DNA from: Solanum dulcamara | Lineage: Eukaryota > Streptophyta > Magnoliopsida > Solanales > Solanaceae | Assembly (NCBI RefSeq): GCF_947179165.1 | Contig: NC_077242.1 | Location: 36,825,097-36,889,096 of the forward strand | Direction: 5' to 3' | Length of the DNA: 64,000 nt | Shown here: positions 22,550 through 34,133 of the stretch, one piece after another | Numbering within the stretch: the first letter of the stretch is position 1 | Layout: each line of letters opens with the position of its first letter | Position numbers and translations under genes: made by a program | Notes under the pieces: model-generated | Databases searched by the model: none | Seen by the model: only the letters and a program-made list of their open reading frames with translations | What the model was told of the DNA's origin: nothing

Positions 22550-22562
22550 AAAGGGGGAAGGA
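22550..22562 (+). other. Polypurine tract of element A
   Basis: AAAGGGGGAAGGA directly precedes the 3' LTR start at 22563. The near-palindrome CATTCGAGGACGAATATTC is at 22530-22548. Confidence 0.85.
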
Positions 22563-25500
22563 TGTTACACCCCATAGTCTTAAGCTCGGAATGCCTCCTA
22601 AGCTTCTTAGAAGTTATCATATGAGCCGGATAATCTACGACACCATCAAACAACTCTAAGGAAGGGAGAATGTGATACCCCATAGTAGGAAAGGTTGGAA
22701 CTAGGGTCATAAGAAGTCGGAAGGAGTTGAAGGACAAGTAATGAGGCGTATGACTCGATTTACCTACATAATCTATTAACTTAAGTCTTACATACTTAAG
22801 TTACTTGAGTACATACCAAGCTTACGTATAAAGGATTACATAGGTTCTTAAAATAAGATGAGATTATGAACCCACGAGGAAAAGGGGCTAATGACACATG
22901 AAAGTAAGAGGAGGCACCACGTGGAAGAATGGGAAGGTGCCACATGGAAGAAGGTGACCCACCTGATTTGGGTCAAGTAGGTGACCCACCTGCTTGGGGG
23001 GTGGGCCCCATAAGGACACGTGGCAGCCTAGGGGCAAGGCATGGATTCGTGGCCTAATAGGGGCTGGACACGTGTCACCCTATGGGGATGACATGTGTCA
23101 CCTCCAAAGACACCCTATATATGTATATGTATGACTCTTATTTCATCTCCTCATCCAAAACTTAGCCAAAACCAAAGGACAGAATCCTAAAGACTAAGAG
23201 AGAGTACTACGATGGCAACAAAGAAAAAACGGTAAGCTTCCAATTTTCCTCCGTGAATTAATTATCCACGGTGTTCCTCAAGTATGTGGAGATGTATATA
23301 TGTATATTTCGATGTCTACAAAATCATGTATTCAGATTTACGCCTAGAAAAGTAAGAAATAAGAAGAGAAAAACGCTAGGAGCACAAGGGAGGGGACCTA
23401 CGGGTTTGAGCAAGAAGAAGGGTAAGGCTTAATTTCATTCTGTGAATTAATTATTTAGGGTATCCCATGGTTATATGATGGTGTTTAATAAAAATAAATT
23501 TCAATTTGGGATAGAGAAGAAGCGATACAAATAGTCCGCTAAAGTTTCAGCACGACAAGGAACTTCTGAGGCTAGTTTGGCGAGTTTTGGCCAATTTTAG
23601 GTAGGGTAAGACCTTTCCCTTCAATTTGGAGTATATGGTGTTGTTATTAAGTGTTTTAAACTCTGTGTAAGTGTCTAGAAATATGAAAATTCCATAAATA
23701 TGCTCGATGATCCGAAACAAACTAAATTGGAGTCGCTATAGTTAAATTATAGTCGAAGCAATGTGTTGTGCTTGTGGTGTGCTGCTGCAGGTGTGTGGGG
23801 GTGTGTTTTAGGGCCTAAATGTATTCTAAAGGAGGTGTGGGTGCTTCAGGTTGCATCCACATGACCCCTCATTTCATATAATTAAAGGTTTTGCAAAATA
23901 AAGACTAAAAACCCTATTTTGGTATCGTAATTTTCAGCAAGTTGTTTGGAGCTTATGTTGTGTAATGTTGCCATATTTTATTTGTATATGAGCTGCAGGT
24001 TGTTGTTGTTGGTTAGCTGTAGTGATTAGGGATCTAATTGGAAATTCAGATAGGGCCTGTTATAGGGGAGGTGCTGCCCGATTTTCGTTAACTCCTTAAC
24101 TAGTGAAAGAACTAGTCGAGAAGATGAGCAAGGAAATGAGTCCTATGAATAATCGTGTGCAACTTAAGATGCTGAAAACTCAGGGATGGTTGATATTCGT
24201 ATTGCTTCCATGTTGAAGATGTTCAAATGACGATGAGGCGAACGTGATAAAGAGTAAGTTGTAAGAGGTATGTGAAGCTTTTTCTTGGCATGTTTTTGGC
24301 ATAGGTATGTAAAGCTATCTTTCTTTCCTTTTGGCATGCCTTAGCCGTAAGTGAATTGTATGTGAAATGTGGGGATAATTACATTCCCATAACTCCAAGT
24401 ACGCCTCATAATCCCTATCCACTGCTTGGTATTGGAACTCCTGCAAGAATTGAGTATTGCCCTGTTAAGGCTTCTACGTGTTAAAAATAAGTGTGTAGAA
24501 AGCTATCTCTCCTTTCTCTTTATATGTACTTGGTATAAAAATGAAATTAGATGCCATAGTTATTTACCGAGCCCCAAGATGGGCTGGATATGAAATATAT
24601 ACATGATGACCACATTAAGGGAAGTACAGACTAAATAGAACTTATTCTCTTTCTTTTTTTGGCATGTTCTAGTTGTAAGTTAAATATGATATGAGCTCTG
24701 GGGTAATTCCATTCTTAAGTATCTCTTATTTACTTCTGAATATTGAACTCCTATAGTAGTTGAGCTATTTTCCTAGAATCTTCTATATATTAAAGAGGTA
24801 CCAAATGTACAAGCTCCAAGTCTTAAAGACTATATGATAACAAGTGTCTCTGATTCCATAAACGACTTGGCCTTACGTTGGTACATGTCTAGGGTCCCCG
24901 AGGTTACATTTGGTCTAGCCCATAATGGCATTTAGAGGGTACTCGAGATGACTACACTACTACTCGGGTCCTTAGGCAAAAGCTTAACTTTCTTATTCTA
25001 TCGAGTCTCTGATAATGATTTAAATTGCATATAGTTACTCACTATTCTACTCATGAATATGGTAACCCTTCTATCACTGAGTCCTAGGCCAGGGTATGTT
25101 CTCATGTACAATTTACTGCATTATCCACCGAGTCCCTCACTAAAGGGACGGGTACACTATATGAGGACATGATAATACAATGGCATGAAAACCTCACTGA
25201 GTTCCTCACTAGAGGGCCGGGTACATATGTATATATATGATGATGTGTTGGAATAAGGTAGTGATGGCGCCGGCCCTGTGATGGTCCTATAGATATAATT
25301 CACCGAATCCCTAATGGGGCCATCTATATGGTATAATTTGAGCATGCATGTTTTTATGATTCACAGAATACAAGTACAGATTTTATATTTTATATTTTAG
25401 CCCCTTCTTTTCTATTTTAGATATGCTTCCAGTTTGTATTATGTTATGTTTTACATACTCAGTACATATGTCGTACTGACCCTTTTTTCGGAGGGTTGTG

Positions 25501-25978
25501 TTCATGCCCACAGGTATCGATACAGGTTTTGGGAGTCCTTCAGCTTAGGATTCAGTTAGCTCAGCTGGAAGAGACTCTATTATCTCGGAGCCTAGTTTTT
25601 GGCACTGGCCGCTGATATGTATTATTGTTTTGTTATTCAGGGGTACGGCAGGGGCCCTGTCCTACCATATGTTGTCGTTAACAGTTTTAGAGGTCTATAG
25701 ATATGTATATGTGGGTTGTGTTTATCAGTTTGGTTCAGCTGAGTCTTCATGATATTTGGTATGTGTTGTTATATTATGGCAGCCTTGTCGGCTTGTGTGA
25801 CCTTTCATGATGTGATGCAAATGAAAGAGGCTATAGGTTTATGAAAATATTATCACCCAAAAGGGTTCTGTTGTATGGTATGATTTAATTTATAGTTCGA
25901 CTTGACCACAGCTAATAGACGTGTATACAGGGGTTTAGGTCAGACCTCAGTTGCGGCCTACGGGGTTGGGTTGTGATA
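22563..25978 (+). repeat. 3' LTR of element A
   Basis: This full-length LTR copy (about 3.4 kb) is uninterrupted and shows the empty site for B near 24510-24525. CACGTG motifs are at 22918-22923, 23017-23022 and 23069-23074. A hairpin is at 22974-22996 and a TATA-like block CTATATATGTATATG is near 23115. The end is TGTGATA, with the terminal C changed to T. The frame at 25157-25345 (minus) is not supported as a gene. Confidence 0.88.
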
Positions 25979-25983
25979 AGAAG

Positions 25984-26618
25984 CATAACAGTGGCAACAA
26001 AGTTGGACACCTCCAACATAAATTGGCTCATTCGAGCATGAGTATCAGCAATCAAAGAACGAGCATACTTGGATAGCTTGGTGAACATGAAGGCATACTC
26101 CCTTACACTCATGTTCCCTTGCTTGAGGTTTATGAACTCTCTCATCCTTGTTTTCCTTAGCTCAAGTCAGAAAAAGCGATTAAGAAAAGCAAGTTTGAAA
26201 TCTTCCTAACCCATGGGACCCTCATCAACCCTCTTGGACATCCATTAAGTATACCACACTTGGGCAACACCCTTGAGTGGGTAAGCTATCAAATCCACTT
26301 TCTCTTTCGAAGTTACCCCCATAATATCCACCAACTTATACACCTTATCAATAAACTCTTGAGGATCTTCATCAACCTTTGAATAATGAAATTCGAGAGG
26401 GTTCATACTTGAAAAATCCCTCACTCTAGAAGCTGGAGTAGCAACATTAGGTGCAACACCTCCTTTGTTATTCATAGCATGACCTGGCATAGTAATAGTA
26501 GTTCAAAACTTTGCATTAGTCACTTGGTAGGCAAAAGACCATTAGCTTAAGGTACTAGAGAAGCTTGGTCCTTATTTACATCAAGTCCTTATTGCATAGG
26601 TTCGCTTTTAGGAGGCAT
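25984..26618 (-). pseudogene. Gag N-terminal and capsid part of element C
   Basis: On the minus strand an ATG at 26618-26616 starts a decayed Gag. It contains the retrotransposon Gag (capsid-like) signature: FSSMNPLEFHYSKVDEDPQEF, then VDLIAYPLKGVAQVWY, then MREFINLKQGNMSVREYAF. The last block is nearly the same as in element E at 43850-43880. Stops (for example after VWYT) and one shift break the frame. The 3' continuation is on the other side of element A at 5371. Function in the family: nucleocapsid and capsid formation. Confidence 0.8.
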
Positions 26619-26818
26619 TTTCTGAAAATCACAAAGGACAATCATTAGAAAGAGGAAGTCTTATAGTACACTCTATCGTACTACATAGATCATGAAAAAG
26701 TGAAGATTTTTTTAAAATGCCTTAAAGCCTCTTATTCATAGAAGTGACGCGCTTCACACCCATGAATAGGACTCTATTTGATGTATTATGTTGGTCTCCC
26801 TAAGACTTTCTTATACCT

Positions 26819-26833
26819 TATCTCTGATACTTA
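26819..26833 (-). other. Primer-binding site of element C
   Basis: The minus strand reads TAAGTATCAGAGATA just after the LTR end at 26837. It keeps the GTATCAGAG core of the tRNA-Met-type site. Confidence 0.65.
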
Positions 26834-26836
26834 GTT

Positions 26837-28994
26837 TATCATGACCCAAGCTAGGCCCTAGATGTGACACACTAATCCAAACCCTAAAAGGGCTCCCATC
26901 AAGCCTCTTGGCGTATCATAATCATGTATAAGGTACAATTAAGAGGAAACAAAATAGGAAAACTCAAGAGAACATATATCATATGAAACATGAAATACGA
27001 TAACATAGACTTCTACATTTATATATACAACAAACCTCTACTACTCAATACGGGTGTGGGCTAAGAAATGTCCCTAGATCACCCTTGATCTAAAATATAG
27101 TCTTTCAAAAAGGAAATGCACTCATAATCTCACCTTCGAATAGATGGGGACTCACCAGCGTCAAAGTAAAGCAACTCAATCTAGCCAAGTGAAGAATGGA
27201 TGTGAATGTTGACCCCTACATTTTGATACAACATGGAATCCCTATCTATAAGAACATGCAAGCTATAACATGGAATCCTGATCTCCCCATACAATGGAAG
27301 ATTGGAGAATCTACTTGTCAAGGTAGACTCCATCCCGCTAGGCGGGTCATAAGCATGTGCTATATATGGATCAATTAGCTAGTCCATAAAGCAAACCTAC
27401 GGTGGCACGTAGTTATAAGACTAGAGATTTTATATAAGGACCCCATAGGTTGAGCCCCCACATCAAGCCTCATTTGATACTAAGTCAAATATCATGGAAT
27501 ACATTCCATAAAAGCACACTTGAACATATATTCATAAGTTTATCAAAAACCATAGTTCATACTTTTCATGATCATATCCTATAGGAAATGCAAATCAAAA
27601 ATACCAATCCAATTCATAAAGCTTATTCATAAGTTTCATAATTCATAGAATAGTTTATTTTTATATTATAATTGCAATGTGGGTATAATCCTTCTAACAT
27701 CATAAATCATACTTCCATGGTACATAACTTTAGGTTCCTAGGTGACTTTTTAAGGATCCTAAGTCACCTCTTTTCATAACATACAATTAATTTATATATT
27801 GGACATACTTGAAATGATAATTCAACGTCATCATAGCTTATACATAATTCATAATCAAATCCTTGAATCATAGTTTAATAATCATACTTAAGGTATATCA
27901 TCATATTTGAAAATCACATCATGTATGGGTCTTTGTAAATCAAGTCAAAATCATGTAATTCATATTGATTCATACATAATATAATCATTTAAAACAATTA
28001 AAACTATAACTGAAGTGACCCAACACAAATTGAATAAAGCCCTAGAATTATTGAACTGGAATTTGATTGAACAAGAGGGAAATTTTGGGACTCCTTGGAT
28101 GGAATGAATCTATGAATGATAACATATCATACCTTGATAAATAACACCCTAATCAAGCTTGGCAATGGATATTTGATGGCTAAATTCATTGAAACCCTAG
28201 ATTTGAGAGAGAAAAGGTCCTTGAAAGAATTCTTCCTTGGCTTAGAATAATTTTTGAGAGAATGAATGACAGTAGGGGAGTTATGAAGGATATGGGTAAT
28301 TATAGGTTATGAATAAGGACAAAAAAGAGTCTAGATACATTGAACAAAAAAATAGGAAAGGATGGTAATGCCCTTTATTAAATTTACCCAGAAGACCCTA
28401 GGAATGGCCTTCGATGATTCGTTGTTTGGTCTACAGGTCATAGACCTTACTCATAAACCTCACGTGCATGAAACCGTGGCTATTGGAAACTAAACTTGGT
28501 CCCTATGACTCATGTCTATGAGTCTTCAATGGATGCATGAGTCGTACAAGTAACTCTTAAACACTATCACCACTAAGAATAAAATTTAGTTTGCAGAATC
28601 AATTCCACGGGTCCATCTATGACTCATCAAATACTCTACGACTCATTTTGGTGAGTCTTCTCAAAAGTACTGAGGCTTTTCTATTTCACAAAATTAGAGA
28701 TCAACTCTACGAGTCATCAACTTGACTTATAAACCTAGTTCTAGACTTAGCAATCTTCCATCCTCAGACACTAATCCTACGAATCATTCTTATGAGTTAT
28801 AATATCACCTATGGGTTGTAAGTCAATTCATAAACTCCTTCAATATTTAATTAGATTTCCTTCCTCGGTACCATTCCTATGGATTCGTCCTACAAGAAAC
28901 TTTTATGATTCACAGGTTGGTCAATAAACTGACATAGTGAAGAAATTTCTCCAAATCTTCCTTATTTCAATCTTTTGACTTCTGGGGACTTCCA
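26837..28994 (-). repeat. 5' LTR of element C
   Basis: The LTR (2158 bases) ends on the minus strand in GGGTCATGATA and starts near 28994. Its first bases resemble TGTAAGACCCC of related LTRs E and F but are altered (TGGAAGTCCCC). Its last part matches the truncated 3' copy at 3675-4745. No gene is seen. Confidence 0.75.
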
Positions 28995-29028
28995 TTTCAT
29001 CATTGGACTCAGCATCTATAAGTACAAG

Positions 29029-30325
29029 TGTAAAACTCCAAAATTTGAAAGGTTAGAAAATCTCAGCTTTTTGGTATAAGATGGCCTTCATGGTGCCCAT
29101 CACAGGCCGTGCAATGGACTACGAGCTATGAAGGTCCCTCGTGGTCTAGCCTAGTGCAATCAAGGATCTTGAGTAAGGAACACGTGAGGAACCATGGGCC
29201 ATGGTGGACCCCACGAGTCATAGTAGCCCTCATGATTAGCACCCCACTTAGACCTTAGTCAGCCTCCATTCCACAACCCTCACCATAGGTTGTGGATCTC
29301 TTAATGGGAAATTATGTGGCTCATGTAGGATGATACCCTCAAACACTTTTCTGAGTCATTCACCACAACCACGACCATGGGCCATGGTGGGGTTCACGGA
29401 CTACGGTGGGTTCCCTGTATAAGTGCAGTTCGAGTTAAAAGTTGGGGTAGTTTGGTCATACCCTATGTTTTCAATAATGAATGTGGATGGGTTTTTGGAG
29501 TATATTCTAACCTATTAACTACCCTAATCCCTCCAAACCCTTCCATTCTCACCCTAACACTCTAAATCAAAATCTTCTCTCAAAAAGTATGCTCTCCAAG
29601 TCTCTTTCTTCCTCAAGTAAATTTTAAGGATTTGTTCGAGGTCAAGTGCTAATTATATGAAATCTAAGGCTTTTAAAGGTCAATATATATGGTAATTCAT
29701 CCTTGGTTCATTTCACCAATGGAATCCCAAAGATTTCTTCTCAAATCTTATATAATTTCTCCTTCTAAAAGCCCTAATTTCATGATTTGCATTGGGTCTT
29801 CTAAATTAAGATATATTTCAAAGATATTAGCCTAATTATGCATAATTCACATTACATTGCATGATTTCAAGATAAATTTCATAGACCTATGCTATATGAT
29901 AGTTTCAAGTGTGATTTATGAATTATGATCATGATTTTCAAGTTGTTTCAATGAAAACTTTATGAATAATATTCAAAGATGCTCTAAGCAAGAAAGTTAT
30001 GAATTATGTTTCAATGATGTTATAAGAAAAGAAGTTATAGTGCAATAAGTACAATTCTTGCACAATCATGTTAAAGAAGTTAAAGGTTGTGATGGAATCT
30101 TCTCACACATGCATGATGAAGTTTATAGATGAGCTAGTCTTATGTTTTCTTTATAAAGTTGGATTGATATCTATTATTATCTTTCCTAATGATGTTAATG
30201 ACTATGTTGTCATGAAAGTTGTTTTAGGATAAACACTTAGATCCAAGAGGAATTTAAGGTGGGGTTTGGTCTGGTAGCCATTGTAGCTACCCAAGAGAAT
30301 CCTAGTAGCAACCTTTAGTCCACCG
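29029..30325 (+). repeat. Truncated 5' LTR of element E
   Basis: Starts TGTAAAACTCC and aligns with 48162-49465, nearly base for base over 29830-30325. Similarity stops abruptly at ...CAACCTTTAGTC, where sequence switches to the zinc knuckle of D. The reading frame at 29377-29565 lies in the LTR and has no partner in the other copy. Confidence 0.8.
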
Positions 30326-30327
30326 CT

Positions 30328-30476
30328 TGCAATAAGTGTGGAAAGACTCACAAAGGGGAATGCTTAGCCAGCTCCAATGCATGCTTTAAGTGTGGCAAGC
30401 TGGGCCACCATGCTAAGGATTGTAGAGATGGTGGTGGTAGGACTCAAGGACAAATTACTCGTGGTCAACAAGTCTA
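30328..30476 (+). pseudogene. Gag zinc-knuckle region of element D
   Basis: The frame encodes two adjacent Cys/His boxes: [12 protein letters not shown] and the classical CCHC knuckle [14 protein letters not shown], followed by a Gly/Gln-rich tail and a TAA stop near 30476. CCHC knuckles of Gag bind and package element RNA. The capsid part upstream is missing, because the sequence immediately before 30326 is LTR of element E. A longer frame at 30377-30580 is a shadow in another phase. Confidence 0.85.
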
Positions 30477-30479
30477 AGG

Positions 30480-30962
30480 AGGTGTCCAATGCACCAACCG
30501 CTTTTACGCTTTGTATGGGAGATAAGAGGTTGAGCATGTACCCAATGTCATTACTGGTATGTTACAGGTCATTTTTTTGATGTGTATGCACTATTAGACC
30601 TGGGTGAAAATTTATCTTTTGTTACTCCATTCCTTGCTAATAGATTTGATGTTTTACCTAAAATGTTATTAGAGCCTTATTTGGCGTCTACCCTGTTGGT
30701 GAGTCAGTTATTGCTAGAAAGGTCTATAGGGGTTGCCTTATATCTATCTTACATAAAGTTATTCTTTGTGATCTCATTGAGCTTGAAATGATAGATTTCG
30801 ATGTCATTCTTGGGATGGATTGGTTATATGCATCTTATGCTTCCATAGATTGTAGGAATCATCGAGTCAAGTTCTAATTTCCAAATGAGCCTATTATTGA
30901 ATGGCAGGGTCGTGATTCGGTGGTGAAGGGTCAATTTATTTCTTATCTTAAGGCCCCACAAA
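30480..30962 (+). pseudogene. Aspartic protease region of element D
   Basis: Frames after the zinc knuckle give RFYALYGR, VPNVITGMLQV, then after a shift YALLDLGENLSFVTPFLANRFDV. This is the chromoviral protease around its catalytic Asp, with DLG in place of the usual DSG or DPG. After another shift the frame continues with DFDVILGMDWLYASYASIDC, the typical C-terminal protease block. At least two frame changes split it, so no active protease is expected. In the family it cleaves the Gag-Pol precursor. Confidence 0.75.
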
Positions 30963-32402
30963 ATGATTTCTAAGGTATGTATTTACCACATTGTGAGGGT
31001 TAGAGATGTCAACTCCAAAAGTCCTTCTCTTGAGTCAGTTCCTATAGTAAATGAATTCCCCGATGTCTTTCCTGATGACCTTCCTGGTGTCCCTCCTGAA
31101 AGGGAAGTTGATTTTGGTATCGATCTCCTCTCTGATACCCAACCTATCTCTATTCCTCCTTACCGTATGGCCCCAGCAGAATTAAAAGAGTTGAAGGAAC
31201 AGTTAAAAGACTTGTTAGAGAAGGGGTTGATAAGACCAAGTATTTTACCATGGGGTGCTCCTATGTTATTTGTGAGAAAGAAGGATGGATCGCTTCGAAT
31301 GTGCATAGACTACCATCAATTAAATAAGATGACCATTAAGAACAAGTACCCATTCCCTAGAATAGATGACTTGTTTGATCAATTGCAAGGGGCAAGTCAC
31401 TTCTCCAAGATCAACCTTCGGTCTGGTTATCACCAACTACGGGTGAGGGAGTGTGACATTCCCAAAACGTCCTTCCGAACAAGGTATGGTCACTATGAGT
31501 TTGTGGTGATGAGTTTTGGGTTAATGAATGCACCGATGGTGTTTATGGACTTGATAAATAGGGTGTTCAAACCTTACCTTGATAACTTTGTGGTGGTCTT
31601 CATTAATGATATTTTAATTTACTCTCGGAGTGAGGAAGAACATAAAACTCACTTGAGAGTTGTGCTTCAAACATTGAGGGATAAGCAATTATTTACAAAA
31701 TTTAGTAAGTGTGAATTTTGGTTAAAGGAGGTAGCATTTCTTGGTCACGTAGTGTCCGGTGATGGGATCAAGGTTGATCCTAAGAAAATAGAGGCAGTCA
31801 AAAATTGTCCTAGACCATTATCTCCTTCAGACATTAAGAGCTTCTTAGGTCTAGCCGAGTACTATAAAAGGTTCATCAAAGGCTTTTCTTCCATCTCATC
31901 TCCTATGACAAAATTGACCCAAAAGAAATCCAAATTCATATGGAAAGATGAGTGTGAGAAGAGTTTCTAGAACTTAAAAGATCGACTTACCTCTGCTCCT
32001 ATTTTGACTCTCCCAGAAGGATTACAAGGGTTTGTAGTTTATTGTGATGCTTCAAAGATTGGTTTAGGTTGTGTCTTAATGCAAAAAGGCAAGGTAATAG
32101 CCTATGCTTCTAGGCAATTAAAGGTGCATAAGCGCAACTACCCTACCCATGACCTTGAATTGGCAGCCGTTGTTTTTGCTTTGAAGATTTGGAGGCATTA
32201 CCTCTATGGGGTACATGTGGATGTGTATACTGATCATAAGAGTCTTCAATATGTGTTCACCCAAAATGACCTTAATCTAAGGCAAAGGAGGTGGCTAGAA
32301 CTCCTTAAGGACTATGACATGAGTGTGCACTATTATCCGGGTAAAGCCAATATGGTTGCTGATGCACTTAGTAGAGTGTCTATGGGGAGTGGGAGTTGGT
32401 GA
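30963..32402 (+). pseudogene. Reverse transcriptase-RNase H of element D
   Basis: The frame 30963-31970 (335 codons) is a Ty3/gypsy [16 protein letters not shown] near residue 30, [15 protein letters not shown] near 95-109, [14 protein letters not shown] near 131 and SFGLMNAP near 184. Motif A reads [10 protein letters not shown] (Asn at residue 151, 31413-31415) where the catalytic Asp is expected. Motif C reads FINDIL (Asn at residue 215, 31605-31607) in place of the first Asp of the pair. A TAG at 31968 then interrupts. The connected RNase H (32004-32402) keeps its acidic residues in YCDAS, HDLELAA, YTDHKS and VADALSR. The polymerase active site is thus dead, while RNase H looks intact in sequence. 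Confidence 0.93.
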
Positions 32403-33600
32403 GAGATGTTCACCGATTAGCTAGATTAGGAGTGATGTTGGGTAGTACTAATGATGGGGGTATGGTTGTTCAAAATAGGTCTTAATCTTCTTTGGTGGTG
32501 GATGTTAAATCAAAGCAAGATCTTGACCCAAAGTTTATTGAGTTAAAGAAGTTGGTAAAGGAAAAGAAGATAGAGGTCTTTTCCCAAGGGGGAGATGGGG
32601 TTCTATACTACCAAGGTCGGATATTTGTTCCAGATGTTGATGGCCTAAGGAGTTTGATCTTGATGGAGGCTCATAATTCTAGATACTCCATTCATCCCGG
32701 TTCAACAAAAATGTACCGAGACTTAAAGGAGTTGTATTGGTGGGTGGTATGAAGAAGGACATAGCAAGGTTTGTGTCCGAATGTACAAATTGCCAACAAG
32801 TGAAGGCCGAACATCAAAGGCCGGGTGGCCTAGCCCAAGACATTGAAATCCCTACTTGGAAGTGGGAAGATGTGAATATGGATTTTGTAGTGGGTTTGCC
32901 TTATAAACGGAAGCGTCATGACTCGATTTGGGTAATTATTGATAGAATGACTAAGTCAGCTCACTTCCTACCGATTAAAACTTCCTATAGTGCTGAAGAC
33001 TATGCCAAGTTATATATTCGAGAGTTGGTGAGGTTACTTGGTGTACCGTTATCCATTATTTCAGATCGTGGTACCAAATTCACTTCTCACTTCTGGAGAT
33101 CATTTCAACAAGGCCTCGGTACTAAGGTAAAGTTGAGCACAACATTCCATCCTCAAATGGATGGGCAAGCCAAAAGAACGATTCAAACACTAGAGGATAT
33201 GTTAAGGGCTTGTGTGTTGGAGTTTAAAGGGAATTGGGATGATCATCTACCTCTCATCGAGTTTGCCTATAATAATAGTTACCACTCAAGTATTGAGATG
33301 GCGCCGTTTGAGGCTTTGTATAGGAGATGATATAGATCACCGGTTGGTTGGCTTGAAGTAGGCGAGATGACCTTGTTGGGCCCCGATTTGGTACTTGATA
33401 CTTTAGAGAAGGTGAAGATAATTAGAGAAAGGTTGAAGACGGCTTAAAGTCGTCAAAAGACCTATTCTGACACTAGAAGAAGGGATGTTGAGTTTAATGT
33501 GGACGATTAGGTGTATCTAAAGGTTTCACCCATGAAAGGTGTGGTTTGATTTGGTAAGAAAGGAAAATTGAGCCCTAGATATGTATGACCTTATAGAATC
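32403..33600 (+). pseudogene. Integrase of element D
   Basis: After a small deletion near 32391 the frame resumes as [13 protein letters not shown] and runs to 32752. It gives the zinc-binding HHCC domain ([11 protein letters not shown]), continued after a one-base shift at 32740-32750 by SECTNCQQVK. The catalytic core at 32737-33330 has Asp in NMDFVVG (residue 49) and Asp in IISDRGTKF (residue 110). Position 146, exactly 35 residues on, is Lys (33172-33174) instead of the catalytic Glu of the DD35E triad. After a TGA at 33328 the C-terminal part (YRSPVGW, PDLVLDTLEKV, FGKKGKLSPRY) continues through further stops. The core fold is recognisable, but strand transfer should be abolished. Confidence 0.9.
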
Positions 33601-34008
33601 ATGAGACGTGTTGGTAAGGTTGCATATGAGTTGGAATTACCATTGGAAATAGGCATGGTTCATCCGATATTTCACATGTCTATGTTGAAAAAATGTGTGG
33701 GTGATCCTAGTTCCATTGTACCTATGGGAGTAGTGAATATTGAAGAAAACTTGACCTATGAAGAAGTTCCTGTGGAAATTTTGGACCGGCAAGTTAAGAG
33801 ATTAAGGAACAAAGAAGTTGCATCTGTTAAAGTCCTTTGGAGGAATCAACAAATAGAAAGTGCAACATGGGAAGCGGAAGCAGATATGATTAAGAGATAC
33901 CCTCATCTTTTCCCCTCTACCCAAATCAAAGGTATTAAGTTGTCCTTGCTCAATTACTTGAAATCTTTAAATCTCAACTTTTCTTGTCATATGCTTGCAA
34001 AATTATGA
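33601..34008 (+). pseudogene. Integrase C-terminal tail and chromodomain of element D
   Basis: An open frame of 135 codons begins RRVGKVAYELELP and continues HPIFHMSMLKKCVGDPS. It then contains a chromodomain: EVPVEILDRQVKRLRNKEV, VKVLWRN, TWEAEADMIKRYPHLF (residues about 58-108). The chromodomain defines this element as a chromovirus; in that clade it is thought to bind modified histone H3 and steer integration. The ATG at 33601 is not a real start, because the piece is the end of Pol separated by stops upstream. The last 25 codons are unlike the family and may be read-through into non-coding sequence. Confidence 0.88.
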
Positions 34009-34120
34009 AATATGTTTTAAACGATATTTTAAAATACACTATTGCATTAATGATAGGTTGTTTGTTAACACTCTACTCTACTAAAGCTAAGTCTTTTCTC
34101 ATTCGAGGATGAATGTTCCC

Positions 34121-34133
34121 AAGGGGGAGATAA
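34121..34133 (+). other. Polypurine tract of element D
   Basis: AAGGGGGAGATAA lies directly before the 3' LTR start TGTAACATCCCC (34134). The near-palindrome CATTCGAGGATGAATG is just upstream at 34100-34115. Confidence 0.85.

Larger units (their letters stand above)
5372..25978 (+). mobile_element. Large-LTR chromoviral element A, split by B
   Basis: The element starts TGTTAT (5372) and ends TGATA (25978; CA decayed to TA). It is flanked by a perfect TSD AGAAG (5367-5371 and 25979-25983) and lies inside the gag of C. The LTRs are about 3.4 kb. The 5' LTR is in two parts around element B and the 3' LTR is intact in outline. The internal region is only about 3.7 kb (18820-22562) and retains an integrase C-terminus and chromodomain, so most of gag-pol is lost or unrecognisable. 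By hand, the first 100 bases of the two LTRs are about 91% identical, so this is an old insertion. Confidence 0.85.
3675..28994 (-). mobile_element. Chromoviral Ty3/gypsy element C (minus strand), split by A and B
   Basis: The element is bounded by a perfect 5-base target-site duplication TTTCA (3670-3674 and 28995-28999). The left edge is the plus-strand image of an LTR ending ...TGACA. The right edge is the image of an LTR starting TG, though its first bases are altered. On the minus strand the order is 5' LTR (26837-28994), primer-binding site, gag (26618 to 25984, continued at 5371), protease fragment, then a truncated 3' LTR (about 4745-3675). Most of pol is deleted. Element A interrupts its gag. 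The flanks contain an unexplained 28-34 base duplication (see findings). Confidence 0.8.

Noticed and set aside
30377..30580. 67-codon frame over the D zinc knuckle
   Set aside because: It is in the wrong phase; the zinc-knuckle frame ([12 protein letters not shown]) is the supported one.
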